From Shewanella cyperi (lineage in GTDB: Bacteria; Pseudomonadota; Gammaproteobacteria; Enterobacterales; Shewanellaceae), in NCBI RefSeq assembly GCF_017354985.1, contig NZ_CP071501.1:3635001-3699000 (forward strand): DNA of 64,000 nucleotides. The letters are read 5' to 3'. How positions within the stretch are numbered: the stretch's first letter is position 1; each line of letters begins with the position of its first letter. The translations under genes and the position numbers were made by a program. The notes beneath the pieces were generated by a model. The model was not told the origin of the DNA. It did not search any database and saw nothing but the letters and a program-made list of their open reading frames with translations. Shown here in pieces: positions 45,747 through 55,989 of the stretch.

Positions 45747-47059
45747 GAGTGTCTGCGGGTCCTGTCATGCCTTGGCGGACGGCTGCCGCCGCTGCGATGG
45801 GCTCCCGATGGACGGCCGCCGCGGTCGCGTCCACCACGGGCACCCACAGGGTGCTTGCGATGGATATGTGCCGGAGGTGGCAAGTCTTCAATCAGGGCAC
45901 TGCGATCATAGGAGCTGACCGGAATGGAGTGCTGGATATAGGTTTCGATATCCGGCAGGTTCAGGGCGTATTCCTCACAGGCAAAGCTGACGGAAACCCC
46001 TTTCTGACCCGCACGACCGGTACGGCCAATGCGATGCACATAGTCTTCGCAATCGTCAGGCAGATCGTAGTTGTATACGTGGGACACATCGGAAATGTGC
46101 AAGCCACGGGCGGCCACATCGGTCGCCACCAGGATATCCAACTCGCCCTTGGTGAACTGTTCCAGAATGCGGATCCGCTTCTTCTGCGGCACGTCACCGG
46201 TCAACAAGCCAACCCTGTGACCATCGCCTTCCAAACTGGCCCAGAGTTTTTCACACTGGTGCTTGGTGTTGGCAAAGACTATGGCTTTTTCCGGCCAGTC
46301 TTCTTCAATCAGGGAGTGCAGCAGCTTGAGCTTGTCTTCCATCGAGGGATAGAAGATCTCTTCCTTGATGTTGCGGGAGGTCTTTTCCTCGGGCGCAATT
46401 TCCACCTTGACTGGATCGTTCATGTGGTCGTAAGCCAGTTCCTGCACCTTCATCGACAGGGTGGCTGAGAACAGCATATTCAGACGTTGATTGGCCTCGG
46501 GCATGCGGCGGAACAGGAAGCGGATATCCTTGATAAAGCCGAGATCGAACATGCGATCGGCCTCATCCAGTACCACGGCCTGAATGGCGCCCAGATTAAT
46601 TACACCCTGACGGACATAATCTATGATGCGGCCAGTGGTGCCGATCAGTATATCCACGCCCTTGTCCAGCACCTTGCGCTGGGTTTCATAGCCTTCGCCG
46701 CCGTAGACAATGGCCACCTTGAGGCCGGTGTGCTTGGACAGCAATTGGGCGTCCTTGGCAATTTGGATGGCCAGTTCACGGGTCGGCGCCATGACGATGG
46801 CGCGGGGCTGATTCAGCTGACGGTTTTCAGGAACTGGGGAATTCAGCAGATGGTTAAAGGTGGCCACCAAAAAGGCCAAGGTCTTGCCTGTGCCAGTTTG
46901 CGCCTGGCCGGCGATGTCTTTTTGCGCCAACAATACAGGCAAAGATAAGGCCTGGATCGGGGTGCAGTATTCGAAGCCGTTTTCGATAAGTGCCTGTTTT
47001 ACTTCTTCACGCAGGGGAAGGTCGGCAAATTTCTGTTGGGATAAATGTGTTTCGCTCAT
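45743..47059 (-). CDS. rhlB: ATP-dependent RNA helicase RhlB
   Basis: 438-aa DEAD-box helicase of the RNA degradosome. All motifs are visible: the Q motif ([14 protein letters not shown]), Walker A ([12 protein letters not shown]), PTRELAIQ, the DEAD box (VLDEADRM), SAT (FSATLSMKV) and [13 protein letters not shown], then a C-terminal basic Arg/Gly-rich tail that binds RNA. The start [11 protein letters not shown] at 47059 is the usual RhlB start; the open frame extends 33 residues further upstream without support. Operon rhlB-gppA, divergent from trxA. Confidence 0.96.
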   Translation of the reverse strand: MSETHLSQQKFADLPLREEVKQALIENGFEYCTPIQALSLPVLLAQKDIAGQAQTGTGKTLAFLVATFNHLLNSPVPENRQLNQPRAIVMAPTRELAIQIAKDAQLLSKHTGLKVAIVYGGEGYETQRKVLDKGVDILIGTTGRIIDYVRQGVINLGAIQAVVLDEADRMFDLGFIKDIRFLFRRMPEANQRLNMLFSATLSMKVQELAYDHMNDPVKVEIAPEEKTSRNIKEEIFYPSMEDKLKLLHSLIEEDWPEKAIVFANTKHQCEKLWASLEGDGHRVGLLTGDVPQKKRIRILEQFTKGELDILVATDVAARGLHISDVSHVYNYDLPDDCEDYVHRIGRTGRAGQKGVSVSFACEEYALNLPDIETYIQHSIPVSSYDRSALIEDLPPPAHIHRKHPVGARGGRDRGGRPSGAHRSGGSRPPRHDRTRRHS

Positions 47060-47211
47060 AGCGCCAGCATACCATTCAGGGTTGCAATAAGATACTCGAT
47101 CGTTTGAAATAGCGACAACCAAAAAGCGGTCACTTGAATTGCCGTAAAACAGCCCCAATATACACGCTAAGCCATTAACAAACCAGCAATGGCAACCTAC
47201 CGGAGAACATC

Positions 47212-47538
47212 ATGAGCGATAAAATTGTAACCCTGAGCGACGACAGCTTCGAAAATGACGTACTGAAGTCCAGCCAACCTGTTCTGGTTGATTTCTGGGC
47301 CGAGTGGTGCGGTCCCTGCAAAATGATCGCTCCAATCCTGGACGACATTGCCACCGAATACGAAGGCAAGCTCACAGTGGCCAAGCTGAACGTGGATCAG
47401 AACAATGCCTCTCCAGCCAAATACGGCGTGCGTGGCATTCCAACTCTGCTGATGTTCAAGGGCGGCGAGCTGGTGGCCACCAAGGTGGGCGCCCTGTCAA
47501 AAACTCAACTGAAAGAGTTTATCGACGCGCAAATCTAA
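47212..47538 (+). CDS. trxA: Thioredoxin 1 TrxA
   Basis: 108-aa thioredoxin with active site [10 protein letters not shown], cis-Pro loop [10 protein letters not shown] and the usual C-terminal helix. General protein disulfide reductase. A plausible promoter lies in the 152-base spacer shared with rhlB (TTGAAT at about 47133 with a TATACA-like -10 near 47158). An inverted repeat (47563-47597) follows the stop. Confidence 0.97.
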   Translation: MSDKIVTLSDDSFENDVLKSSQPVLVDFWAEWCGPCKMIAPILDDIATEYEGKLTVAKLNVDQNNASPAKYGVRGIPTLLMFKGGELVATKVGALSKTQLKEFIDAQI

Positions 47539-47562
47539 GCCGTCCTTCCGCCATTGCGTGAC

Positions 47563-47597
47563 ACCCGGCACAAGCCAGCCATTTAAATGTGCCGGGT
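47563..47597 (+). other. Inverted repeat downstream of trxA
   Basis: ACCCGGCACA (47563-47572) and TGTGCCGGGT (47588-47597) form a perfect 10-bp stem with a 15-base loop and no T-run. It may protect the trxA 3' end or be part of the rho leader region rather than a terminator. A -10-like TATAGT occurs downstream at about 47625, toward rho. Confidence 0.5.
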
Positions 47598-47758
47598 ATC
47601 CGCAAAAATCTGGACGCCCCGCCGCTATAGTGCTACTTTAATAACCAGATTCTTTCTAATTAACCCACTTCTCGCTGTTCAATCTCATCAAGACTTCCTT
47701 TAATCATTGCGGATTGAGCGCGGGGTAAGCTTTCTCGCGTAAAAAAGACCCATCAAAA

Positions 47759-49024
47759 ATGAATTTAACTGAACTGAAAAACATGTCTATTTCCGACCTG
47801 GTTGCCCTGGCGGATAACATGAAACTGGAAAATATGGCCCGTGCGCGCAAGCAGGACATTATTTTCTCTATCCTCAAGGCCCACGCCAAAAGCGGTGAAG
47901 ACATATTTGGTGGCGGGGTGTTGGAAATACTTCAGGACGGTTTCGGTTTCCTGCGCAGTGCCGACGGTTCATACCTTGCGGGTCCAGATGATATTTATGT
48001 GTCCCCCAGTCAAATCCGCCGCTTCAATATGCGAACGGGTGACACCATTACCGGTAAAATTCGTCCCCCGAAAGAAGGTGAACGTTATTTTGCCCTGCTG
48101 AAAGTTAACGAAGTTAACTTTGACAAGCCCGAAAATTCCCGCAACAAGATCCTGTTTGAAAACCTGACTCCCCTGCATGCCGAAGAACGCATTCGCATGG
48201 AGCGCGGTAATGGTTCTACCGAAGATATCACAGCCCGTATCCTCGATCTGTGCTCTCCCATTGGTAAGGGCCAGCGTGGTCTGATCGTGGCACCGCCAAA
48301 AGCCGGTAAGACCTTGTTGCTGCAAAACATTGCCCAATCCATTACCTACAACAACCCCGAAGTGGTGTTGATGGTGTTGCTGATTGACGAACGTCCTGAA
48401 GAAGTGACCGAGATGCAACGCCTGGTTCAGGGCGAAGTGATTGCCTCTACCTTCGACGAACCGGCCAGCCGTCACGTGCAGGTTGCCGAAATGGTGATCG
48501 AAAAGGCCAAGCGCCTGGTAGAGCACAAGAAAGACGTAGTGATCCTGCTGGACTCCATCACCCGTCTGGCCCGCGCCTACAACACTGTTATCCCGTCATC
48601 AGGCAAGGTGCTGACGGGTGGTGTGGACGCCAACGCCCTGCACCGTCCCAAGCGCTTCTTTGGTGCTGCCCGTAACATTGAAAATGGCGGTTCCCTGACC
48701 ATTATCGCCACCGCCCTGGTAGACACAGGCTCCAAGATGGACGAAGTGATCTATGAAGAATTCAAGGGTACAGGTAACCAGGAACTGCATCTGTCGCGCA
48801 AGGCCGCCGAAAAGCGGGTATTCCCGGCAATCGACTTCAACCGTTCAGGCACCCGCCGCGAAGAGAAGCTGACCACCCAGGACGAACTGCAGAAGATGTG
48901 GATCCTGCGCAAGATCCTCAACCCCATGGACGAAGTTGCCGCCATGGAGTTCCTGATAGACAAGTTGGCCATGACCAAGACCAACGAAGAGTTCTTCACC
49001 GCCATGAAGCGCGCCAAGTCCTGA
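47759..49024 (+). CDS. rho: Transcription termination factor Rho
   Basis: 421-aa hexameric RNA-dependent ATPase. N-terminal helix bundle [23 protein letters not shown]-fold RNA-binding part ([37 protein letters not shown]), Walker A ([11 protein letters not shown]), Walker B and the Q- and R-loop regions ([30 protein letters not shown]). Length matches E. coli Rho (419 aa). The 220-base leader before it may take part in autoregulation, as in other bacteria. A terminator follows. Confidence 0.98.
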   Translation: MNLTELKNMSISDLVALADNMKLENMARARKQDIIFSILKAHAKSGEDIFGGGVLEILQDGFGFLRSADGSYLAGPDDIYVSPSQIRRFNMRTGDTITGKIRPPKEGERYFALLKVNEVNFDKPENSRNKILFENLTPLHAEERIRMERGNGSTEDITARILDLCSPIGKGQRGLIVAPPKAGKTLLLQNIAQSITYNNPEVVLMVLLIDERPEEVTEMQRLVQGEVIASTFDEPASRHVQVAEMVIEKAKRLVEHKKDVVILLDSITRLARAYNTVIPSSGKVLTGGVDANALHRPKRFFGAARNIENGGSLTIIATALVDTGSKMDEVIYEEFKGTGNQELHLSRKAAEKRVFPAIDFNRSGTRREEKLTTQDELQKMWILRKILNPMDEVAAMEFLIDKLAMTKTNEEFFTAMKRAKS

Positions 49025-49049
49025 TAGCAGGGCAATGCGTTTCACAAAA

Positions 49050-49075
49050 AAGCCGCTCTCTGAGCGGTTTTTTTA
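49050..49075. terminator. Terminator after rho
   Basis: CCGCTC (49053-49058) / GAGCGG (49062-49067) preceded by AAAAAAG and followed by TTTTTTTA. It may also serve the convergent LysR gene that ends at 49087. Confidence 0.9.
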
Positions 49076-49086
49076 TTGCCCGGATT

Positions 49087-50004
49087 TTACTTGCCGGGCA
49101 TGGTCTCCAGGCGGGCCAGCTGCTCGGTAATCCGCTCCCGCAAAAAATCCCGCAGCAGTAATATGGCCGGACTCAGATGCTGGCGACCGGGACACAGCAT
49201 GTACAGTTCCAGCGGCTCCCCGTCAAAGTCGGGCAGCAGCGGCAGTAAGCGCCCGGCTATCATGTCTTCGGCAAGATCCAGCCTGGACTTGTATACCAGG
49301 CCGTGACCGGCCACGGCCCAGCGGCGGGCCAAATCGGCATCATTGCTGCTGCGACGTCCGCTCACCCGCACTTTATGCTCCTGCCCATCCCGCCAAAAAT
49401 GCCACAGGTCATGGGTGCGCTCGCCGCGCTTGTACAGCAAGCACTCATGCAGACTCAGCTCCCCGGGCGTCTGCGGCCAGCCGTGGCGAGCCAGGTAGTC
49501 GGCCGAGGCGCACAGCTGCCGGCGCAAACTGCACAACTTGAAGGCCACCTCACTGGAGTCCTGGGGTTTACCGTAGCGCAGCGCCACATCCAGCTGATCG
49601 CGATAAAAGCTGCTCAGCTGATCCCCAAGCTGCAGGCGCACCTCCAGTTTGGGGTGGCGCGCCAGAAATGTATCCAGCCAGGGCAAAAACAGATTGCGGC
49701 CAAAATCCGACGACACCGCGATGGCCAGGGTGCCGGCCACCTCGCCCTTTTCCTCCTGCAATGCCCGCTCCGCCTGGCATAACTGCTCCAGGGCGTTGCG
49801 ACAATGGATCAGATAGCGCTCACCGGCGGCGGTGAGCCGCAAATTGCGGGTGCTGCGCACAAACAACAAGGTGTCGAGTTGCTTTTCAAGTCGCTTGATA
49901 GCCGCACTGGCGGCTGCGGCGCTGAGTTCCAGTTCGGCCGCCGCAGCTGTGATGCTGCCGCAATCGGCCACCCGTACAAACAGCTGTAGATCCTCCAGCA
50001 GCAT
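49087..50004 (-). CDS. LysR-family transcriptional regulator
   Basis: 305-aa regulator. The N-terminal winged HTH is [57 protein letters not shown]; the effector domain follows (about residues 90-300). The start at 50004 sets the HTH at the N-terminus; the longer frame adds 29 residues of no domain sense. It lies 1 base after the stop of a short-chain dehydrogenase gene in the same direction, so the two are coupled. It may control that gene. Effector unknown. Confidence 0.92.
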   Translation of the reverse strand: MLLEDLQLFVRVADCGSITAAAAELELSAAAASAAIKRLEKQLDTLLFVRSTRNLRLTAAGERYLIHCRNALEQLCQAERALQEEKGEVAGTLAIAVSSDFGRNLFLPWLDTFLARHPKLEVRLQLGDQLSSFYRDQLDVALRYGKPQDSSEVAFKLCSLRRQLCASADYLARHGWPQTPGELSLHECLLYKRGERTHDLWHFWRDGQEHKVRVSGRRSSNDADLARRWAVAGHGLVYKSRLDLAEDMIAGRLLPLLPDFDGEPLELYMLCPGRQHLSPAILLLRDFLRERITEQLARLETMPGK

Positions 50005-50005
50005 C

Positions 50006-50806
50006 TCAATGCCCCCGGGAGATGGCCTTAAGGGCCAGCCTGTCGATGAGCCCCGGTGCCAGCAGCTTGAGCCAACGGCCCAAGCGGCCACGCCAGGAGG
50101 TGATCAGCAGCCGCTGCCGGTTTGCTATGGCCGGCAACATCATTTCCGCACAGGCCTCGGCACTGATGATGCGCGACTCCTGCATCGGCGTTTCCCCCAG
50201 GGGTTGCCCCTGGGCATCCAGGGCACGCTTGTGGATCTGCGACACCACGAAGTCGGGACAAATCTGGGTGACAGCCACTCCCTCATCCATCAATTCAATG
50301 CGCAGCGAATCGAAAAAGCCCATCAGCGCATGTTTGGAGGCAGCATAGCCACTGCGGGTTGGCACCCCGGTAAGACCGGCCACCGAGGCCACGGCCACCA
50401 GCTGGCCACGACTGGCCTTAAGGTGGGGTAAGGCGGCCTTGGTCAGGTACACGGGACCAAAATAATTGACCCGCATCACCCGCTCCAGCACGCTCAAATC
50501 TTGCAGCTCATCGAAGCGGGTCCACATGGTCATGCCGGCATTGTGGATCACTATATCCAGGGCGCCGAAGCGAGTCAGACAGACATCCACCAGCTCTTCG
50601 CATTCCAATGGCAGGGACAGATCAGCGGCATGGATCTTGGCTCCACAATCCTTTGGCAGTTCCAGTAACAGGGATTGCAATCTGTCCTGGTTACGGGCCG
50701 TGAGCAGCAACCTGGCCCCTTCCCGGGCCAAGACCTTGGCCAGCGCCCGGCCTATCCCTTCGGAAGCGCCGGTAAGCAGTATCACTTTCCCCTTGATGTC
50801 ACCCAT
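50006..50806 (-). CDS. Short-chain dehydrogenase/reductase
   Basis: 266-aa NAD(P)-binding SDR. Cofactor motif TGASEGIGRA (TGxxxGIG), NAG motif HNAGMT, catalytic Ser in ASVAGLTG and YxxxK in SGYAASKHAL. The alternate upstream frame overlaps hemE; the ATG at 50806 is right for SDR starts (GDIKGKVILLTGASEGIG). Upstream partner of a LysR gene. Its C-terminal region (WRGRLGRWLKLLAPGLIDRL) suggests membrane association, as in classical SDRs of the DHRS7 type. Substrate unknown. Confidence 0.9.
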   Translation of the reverse strand: MGDIKGKVILLTGASEGIGRALAKVLAREGARLLLTARNQDRLQSLLLELPKDCGAKIHAADLSLPLECEELVDVCLTRFGALDIVIHNAGMTMWTRFDELQDLSVLERVMRVNYFGPVYLTKAALPHLKASRGQLVAVASVAGLTGVPTRSGYAASKHALMGFFDSLRIELMDEGVAVTQICPDFVVSQIHKRALDAQGQPLGETPMQESRIISAEACAEMMLPAIANRQRLLITSWRGRLGRWLKLLAPGLIDRLALKAISRGH

Positions 50807-50881
50807 GTCATGCCTCAGTTCAATCCATATTGGCGGATAAGTTGGCACAGGGGATAGCGGCTGGCAAGTTATTGGCAGGCA

Positions 50882-50906
50882 TAAAAAAGCCCGCTTGATG
50901 CGGGCT
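50882..50906 (-). terminator. Terminator after hemE
   Basis: GCCCGC (50889-50894) / GCGGGC (50900-50905); on the minus strand followed by TTTTTTAT, about 7 bases past the hemE stop. Confidence 0.9.
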
Positions 50907-50912
50907 CTTGGG

Positions 50913-51977
50913 TTATTTGTGATATTTGCGCGACTTCTCGTGCACCGCCTTGATAAAGGCGCCGGCATGCTCGGGATCCACATGCTGATGGATACCGTGC
51001 CCCAGGTTGAATACGTGGCCTGTGCCCTCGCCGTATCCGGCCAGGATCTGCTCCACTTCTTCTTCGATGCGTGGGATGGGCGCGTACAGCATGGAAGGAT
51101 CCATGTTGCCCTGCAAAGCCACCTTGTGACCGACGCGACGACGGGCATCGGCGATATCCACTGTCCAGTCCAGGCCCAGGGCATCACAGCCGGTTTCGGC
51201 CATGGACTCCAGCCACAGGCCACCACCCTTGGTAAACAGGGTAACTGGTACCTTGCGACCGTCGGCTTCACGGGTCAAACCATCGACAATCTTCTGCATG
51301 TAGCGCAGGGAGAATTCACGGTAGGCGCTGTGTGACAGGGCACCACCCCAGGAGTCGAAGATCATTACCGATTGGGCACCGTTGGCGATCTGGGCATTGA
51401 GGTACAGGGTGACAGAATCGGCCAGCTTATCCAGCAGCAGATGCAGTGCCATCGGCTCTGAGTACATCATACGTTTGATTTTTTCGAAGGCCTTGCTGGA
51501 GCCGCCTTCAACCATGTAGGTGGCCAGGGTCCAGGGAGAGCCGGAGAAACCGATCAGCGGCACTTCGCCCTTAAGCTCACGGCGAATGGTGCTCACCGCC
51601 TTCATCACGTAACCCAGTTCATCTTCGGGATCGGGAATGGGCAGCGCCTTGATGGCTTCCAGAGTATCAGCCTTGCGCTCAAAGCGCGGGCCTTCACCGG
51701 TTTCAAAGTAAAGTCCCAGGCCCATGGCATCGGGAATGGTCAGAATGTCCGAGAACAGGATCGCGGCGTCCAGCTCATAGCGGCGCAGCGGCTGCAGTGT
51801 CACTTCACAGGCCAGTTCGGCATTTTTGCACAGTGACATAAAATCACCGGCCTGGGCGCGGGTCGCGCGGTATTCAGGCAGATAACGGCCTGCCTGGCGC
51901 ATCATCCACACTGGGGTCATATCCACGGGTTGCTTCAGCAAGGCACGCAAATAACGGTCATTCTTCAATTCTGCCAT
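50913..51977 (-). CDS. hemE: Uroporphyrinogen decarboxylase
   Basis: 354-aa enzyme converting uroporphyrinogen III to coproporphyrinogen III. Motifs: [16 protein letters not shown], the substrate-binding Arg region, [13 protein letters not shown] and [21 protein letters not shown]. The length equals E. coli HemE (354 aa). Monocistronic, with the candidate sRNA gene behind its promoter region. Confidence 0.97.
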   Translation of the reverse strand: MAELKNDRYLRALLKQPVDMTPVWMMRQAGRYLPEYRATRAQAGDFMSLCKNAELACEVTLQPLRRYELDAAILFSDILTIPDAMGLGLYFETGEGPRFERKADTLEAIKALPIPDPEDELGYVMKAVSTIRRELKGEVPLIGFSGSPWTLATYMVEGGSSKAFEKIKRMMYSEPMALHLLLDKLADSVTLYLNAQIANGAQSVMIFDSWGGALSHSAYREFSLRYMQKIVDGLTREADGRKVPVTLFTKGGGLWLESMAETGCDALGLDWTVDIADARRRVGHKVALQGNMDPSMLYAPIPRIEEEVEQILAGYGEGTGHVFNLGHGIHQHVDPEHAGAFIKAVHEKSRKYHK

Positions 51978-52154
51978 TTGGCTCGGTTCCTGTTCTTATT
52001 GGCAAACTGGGCGCTAGTTTAGCATTTACGCGACTAAAAAAACCTGCCCGAACGTAAATCTGTGAACTTAGGCAACTTGGCGACAGGATTAAGGGGCCGG
52101 GATCATAAAAGCACTGAATTCGAGAGCCATCACCCGTTATATGACAGAAAAAAG

Positions 52155-52183
52155 TTGCGCCCTCAGATCCCCTTTGGTATAAA
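52155..52183 (+). promoter_or_regulatory. Promoter of the candidate sRNA upstream of rsd
   Basis: TTGCGC (52155-52160) and TATAAA (52178-52183) with exactly 17 bases between them, a good sigma-70 arrangement facing the terminator at 52247-52278. Confidence 0.65.
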
Positions 52184-52189
52184 AACTGG

Positions 52190-52280
52190 GCGCTAGCAAG
52201 AACAATCAAGAAGCTCGTCACATCGAGCCCAAAGACACATAATTCGCCCGGTTGCAGGTCTCTGCAACCGGGTTTTTTAT
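52190..52280 (+). ncRNA. Candidate small RNA between hemE and rsd
   Basis: About 90 bases run from the promoter at 52155-52183 to a strong terminator: CCCGGTTGCAG (52247-52257) / CTGCAACCGGG (52262-52272), an 11-bp perfect stem with a 4-base loop, then TTTTTTATT. A small hairpin GCTCG/CGAGC lies at 52213-52228. Single-stranded A-rich segments (AAGAACAATCAAG; CCCAAAGACACATAATTCG) could be seed regions, and the U-rich tail fits Hfq binding. No ORF with a start and ribosome-binding site is inside. No known sRNA family was recognised by eye. Confidence 0.6.
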
Positions 52281-52379
52281 TGCTGCTCTGAGCTGATGGA
52301 ATTGCTGCCGAAAACAGTTGATCCCGTCCCTGTTTCTCTCCTACAGTAGAGGCAAGGTTGACGGACAACGAGGCAACAA

Positions 52380-52844
52380 ATGCTAAGAGAGCTGGAAAAA
52401 GCCGAACAAAAGTGGGGCGGAGCAAATAAAGCTATTGATCAATGGCTTAATAATCGCAGAAACCTCTTGGTGCATTACTGTCGCATCGCGGGCTTGCCCC
52501 CCTATGAGAATGGCAACAGTTTGCCGTCCGTTGATAACGTCCGTTCTTTCTGTGAGATGTTGGTGGACTACGTTTCCGAGGGCCATTTCGAGGTCTATAA
52601 CCAGGTGGTCAGCGCCTGTGAAAAGCATGGCCAGACGAGCAAGGCCGTGGCTCAGCAATTACTGCCCAAGATCAATGACACCACGGATGCGGCACTGGAC
52701 TTCAATGACAAGTACACCGAAGCTGCGGATGACAAGGTGCTGATGCAACTGGATTCAGACCTGTCGCGCCTCGGCGATGCCATGGAGACCCGCTTCCAGC
52801 TGGAAGATCAGCTCCTGGAAGTGCTGCACACCCGCCACTCCTGA
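52380..52844 (+). CDS. rsd: Anti-sigma-70 factor Rsd
   Basis: 154-aa Rsd/AlgQ family regulator that binds sigma-70 region 4 and favours use of alternative sigma factors. It shows the usual helical bundle start MLRELEKAEQKWGG and VDKWLxxRxxLLVxYC-like (AIDQWLNNRRNLLVHYCRIAGLPP). Length matches the family (about 158 aa). A terminator lies 17 bases after its stop. The promoter of rsd lies after the sRNA terminator. Confidence 0.93.
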   Translation: MLRELEKAEQKWGGANKAIDQWLNNRRNLLVHYCRIAGLPPYENGNSLPSVDNVRSFCEMLVDYVSEGHFEVYNQVVSACEKHGQTSKAVAQQLLPKINDTTDAALDFNDKYTEAADDKVLMQLDSDLSRLGDAMETRFQLEDQLLEVLHTRHS

Positions 52845-52860
52845 TATGGAATTTCTGATT

Positions 52861-52886
52861 AAGGTCGGCATCGCCGGCCTTTTTTA
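52861..52886 (+). terminator. Terminator after rsd
   Basis: AGGTCGGC, loop ATC, GCCGGCCT (one G-T pair) followed by TTTTTTATT. Confidence 0.88.
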
Positions 52887-52913
52887 TTGGCGTATTTTCC
52901 ACTTTGGATAAAA

Positions 52914-52942
52914 CAAAAAAGCCGGCTTAAGCCGGCTTTTTC
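52914..52942 (-). terminator. Terminator after acnB
   Basis: Palindrome GCCGGCTTAAGCCGGC (52921-52936) flanked by A and T runs, 20 bases past the acnB stop on the minus strand. Confidence 0.92.
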
Positions 52943-52955
52943 AATTGCTGCGGGG

Positions 52956-55553
52956 TTAGACCGCAGACTGGAAGATCACCTTGGACGCCTTGTCTGTGTA
53001 GGAGTCTATCTGATCGAAGTTCAGGTAACGGTAGGTATCGGCGGCAGTGGCGTCGAGTTCCTTGGCGTATACCTGATATTCCTCGGCAGTTGGCAGACGA
53101 CCCAGCAGGGCAGCCACGGCAGCCAGTTCCGCTGAGGCCAGATACACGTTGGCACCTGTACCCAGACGGTTCGGGAAGTTACGGGTAGAGGTAGATACCA
53201 CGGTTGAACCGTCGGCCACGCGAGCCTGGTTACCCATACACAGAGAACAACCCGGGATTTCGATGCGGGCACCGACACGGCCGAAAATACCGTAGTAACC
53301 TTCTTCGGTCAGCTGATCCTTGTCCATCTTGGTTGGCGGCGCAATCCACAGACGGGTAGGCAGAGTCTTGGCAAACTTGTCCAACATCTTACCTGTGGCA
53401 CGGAAGTGACCAATGTTGGTCATACAGGAGCCGACGAACACTTCATCGATCTTGGTGTTGGCCACGCTGGACAGCAACACGGCATCGTCCGGATCGTTAG
53501 GGGCACACAGGATAGGCTCCTTGATGGCATCCAGATCGATTTCGATAACTGCGGCGTACTCGGCATCCTTATCGGCTTCCATCAGCTCAGGATTCTTCAG
53601 CCACTCTTCCATGCCCTTGATGCGGCGCTCTATAGTACGGCGATCACCGTAACCTTCGGCAATCATCCACTTGAGCATGACGATGTTGGAGTTCAGATAC
53701 TCGATGATAGGATCTTTATCCAGCTTGATGGTACAACCGGCAGCAGAACGCTCGGCAGAGGCATCGGACAGTTCGAATGCCTGCTCTACCTTCAGGTGCT
53801 CCAGACCTTCGATTTCGAGAATACGGCCGGAGAAGATGTTCTTCTTGCCTTTCTTCTCAACGGTCAGCAGACCCATTTCGATGGCCTTGTGCGGGATAGC
53901 GTGTACCAGATCGCGCAGGGTGATACCGGGTTGCATCTTGCCCTTGAAGCGCACCAGCACTGACTCAGGCATATCCAGTGGCATCACACCTGTGGCAGCC
54001 GCGAAGGCCACCAGACCGGAACCGGCTGGGAAAGAGATACCGATTGGGAAACGGGTGTGAGAGTCACCACCTGTACCTACTGTATCGGGCAGCAGCATAC
54101 GGTTCAGCCAGGAGTGGATAACACCGTCACCTGGACGCAGGGAAATACCACCGCGGTTCATGATGAAGTCAGGCAGGGTGTGGTGAGTGTTCACGTCCAC
54201 TGGCTTTGGATAAGCGGCAGTGTGACAGAAAGACTGCATGGTCAGGTCCGCACTGAAACCCAGACAGGCCAGATCTTTCAGCTCATCACGGGTCATAGGA
54301 CCTGTGGTGTCCTGCGAACCCACAGAAGTCATCTTGGGCTCGCAGTACTGACCGGGACGCACGCCGGCTACGCCGCAAGCCTTACCAACCATCTTCTGGG
54401 CCAGGGTGTAACCCTTGCCGGTGTCGGCCACGTCCTGGGGACGTACGAATTCTTTGGAAGCCGCCAGACCCAGCACTTCACGGGCCTTGTCGGTCAGACC
54501 ACGACCAATGATCAGTGGAATACGACCACCGGCGCGGACTTCGTCCAGCAGCACGTCGGTCTTGAGTTCAAATTCGGAGATCACTTCATCGCTGCCGTGA
54601 CGCTTCACCACACCTTGGTATGGGAAGATATCGATCACGTCACCCATGTCCATCTTGCTCACGTCCAGCTCGATTGGCAGGGCGCCGGCATCCTCCATGG
54701 TGTTGAAGAAGATTGGGGCAATCTTGCCACCCAGACAGAAACCACCGGCACGCTTGTTGGGTACGTTGGGGATATCATCGCCCATGAACCACAGCACAGA
54801 GTTGGTGGCAGACTTACGGGATGAACCTGTACCTACCACGTCACCCACGTACACCAGTGGGAAGCCTTTGGTCTTCAGCTCTTCAAGCTTCTTGACCGGG
54901 CCAATCACGCCTGGTTGATCGGGCTCAATGCCGTCACGGGCGTTTTTCAGCATCGCCAGGGCATGCAGCGGGATATCGGGACGAGACCAGGCATCGGGAG
55001 CAGGAGACAGGTCGTCGGTGTTGGTTTCACCGGTCACCTTGAACACGGTCAGGGAGATCTTGTCCGCCAGCTTGGGACGGCTCAGGAACCACTCGGCGTT
55101 GGCCCAGGACTCAACCACTTGCTTGGCAAAGGCGTTGCCGGCGTTCATCTTCTCAACCACGTCGTGGAAAGAATCGAACATCAGCAGGGTGTGTGACAGG
55201 GCCTTGGCGGCCAGCGGGGCCAACTTGTCGTTGTCCAGTTGATGGATCAGCGGCTCAATGTTGTAACCACCCTGCATGGTGCCCAGCAGCTCAACGGCAC
55301 GTTCGGCACTCAGGATTGGAGACTTGGCGTCGCCCTTGGCTACGGCGTCCAGGAAACCGGCCTTAACATAGGCGGCTTCATCCACACCTGGGGGAATACG
55401 GTTTTCCAGCAGATCCAGGATAAAGGCTTCTTCGCCTGCTGGGGGATTCTTGACTAATTCAACCAGTTCGGCCACTTGATGGGCATCGAGTGGCTTAGGG
55501 ACTACGCCCTCTGCAGCACGTTCTTCGACGTGTTTACGGTATGCTTCTAGCAC
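52956..55553 (-). CDS. acnB: Bifunctional aconitate hydratase 2 / 2-methylisocitrate dehydratase
   Basis: 865-aa aconitase B of the TCA cycle. Order: N-terminal HEAT-like domain, swivel domain 4, then the [4Fe-4S] catalytic part with cysteines in [10 protein letters not shown] and the [11 protein letters not shown] motif. The GTG at 55553, preceded by AGAGGA, gives [16 protein letters not shown] as the N-terminus and exactly the E. coli AcnB length; the frame extends 30 codons further upstream without support. The apoenzyme of E. coli AcnB also binds mRNA. Promoter at 55739-55767; monocistronic. Confidence 0.97.
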   Translation of the reverse strand: MLEAYRKHVEERAAEGVVPKPLDAHQVAELVELVKNPPAGEEAFILDLLENRIPPGVDEAAYVKAGFLDAVAKGDAKSPILSAERAVELLGTMQGGYNIEPLIHQLDNDKLAPLAAKALSHTLLMFDSFHDVVEKMNAGNAFAKQVVESWANAEWFLSRPKLADKISLTVFKVTGETNTDDLSPAPDAWSRPDIPLHALAMLKNARDGIEPDQPGVIGPVKKLEELKTKGFPLVYVGDVVGTGSSRKSATNSVLWFMGDDIPNVPNKRAGGFCLGGKIAPIFFNTMEDAGALPIELDVSKMDMGDVIDIFPYQGVVKRHGSDEVISEFELKTDVLLDEVRAGGRIPLIIGRGLTDKAREVLGLAASKEFVRPQDVADTGKGYTLAQKMVGKACGVAGVRPGQYCEPKMTSVGSQDTTGPMTRDELKDLACLGFSADLTMQSFCHTAAYPKPVDVNTHHTLPDFIMNRGGISLRPGDGVIHSWLNRMLLPDTVGTGGDSHTRFPIGISFPAGSGLVAFAAATGVMPLDMPESVLVRFKGKMQPGITLRDLVHAIPHKAIEMGLLTVEKKGKKNIFSGRILEIEGLEHLKVEQAFELSDASAERSAAGCTIKLDKDPIIEYLNSNIVMLKWMIAEGYGDRRTIERRIKGMEEWLKNPELMEADKDAEYAAVIEIDLDAIKEPILCAPNDPDDAVLLSSVANTKIDEVFVGSCMTNIGHFRATGKMLDKFAKTLPTRLWIAPPTKMDKDQLTEEGYYGIFGRVGARIEIPGCSLCMGNQARVADGSTVVSTSTRNFPNRLGTGANVYLASAELAAVAALLGRLPTAEEYQVYAKELDATAADTYRYLNFDQIDSYTDKASKVIFQSAV

Positions 55554-55989
55554 GGCAAAATTCCTCTTTGTGTGGCGCTCTAACAGCGAAACTGCACGTC
55601 TTCTCGCCAAGTTCCAAGTGACATTAAAGGCAGTTGAACCCAAGGGGTGACGGACAGCTAGGTGACAACCACTGCTGTGTCCGCCCGGTTTTCATGCAGC
55701 AGACAGTCCGACAGGATCGACCCGGTTTTCCGGCCCGCAGTATACTACAGCTTTGCAAAAGTATGAATCGACTCACAAGCTTACGCAGGGAAAAGCCGGT
55801 ATAAATTTCCCCACCGACGGGCAAGTTACTCCTGCAGTTAAACGATTGAAATTAGACAATAGTTTGAAACAAGACCAAAAAACAGCCAATACAAATACTT
55901 AGCAACAATAGTTGATTTAAATACTGCCTGCAGACCAAAATGAAGGCGCCGTTTTCAAGCAGAAAACTTTTTTAACTTCCGGAGCAGAA
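55554..55989. other. Intergenic region between acnB and hxpB
   Basis: 436-base divergent spacer. It holds the acnB promoter (55739-55767) and leader, and toward hxpB an AT-rich stretch with no clear -35/-10 pair. No ORF of note and no strong hairpin were seen. Confidence 0.5.
55739..55767 (-). promoter_or_regulatory. Likely promoter of acnB
   Basis: On the minus strand TTCATA (55767-55762) and TATACT (55744-55739) with a 17-base spacer, giving a leader of about 180 bases before the GTG at 55553. Confidence 0.55.

Noticed and set aside
50811..51271. Upstream extension of the SDR gene into hemE
   Set aside because: The SDR fold starts at the ATG at 50806; the extension is antisense-frame hemE sequence with a terminator between.
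55553..55643. Upstream ATG extension of acnB (30 extra codons)
   Set aside because: The GTG start with AGAGGA before it gives the exact family length; the extension crosses the leader.
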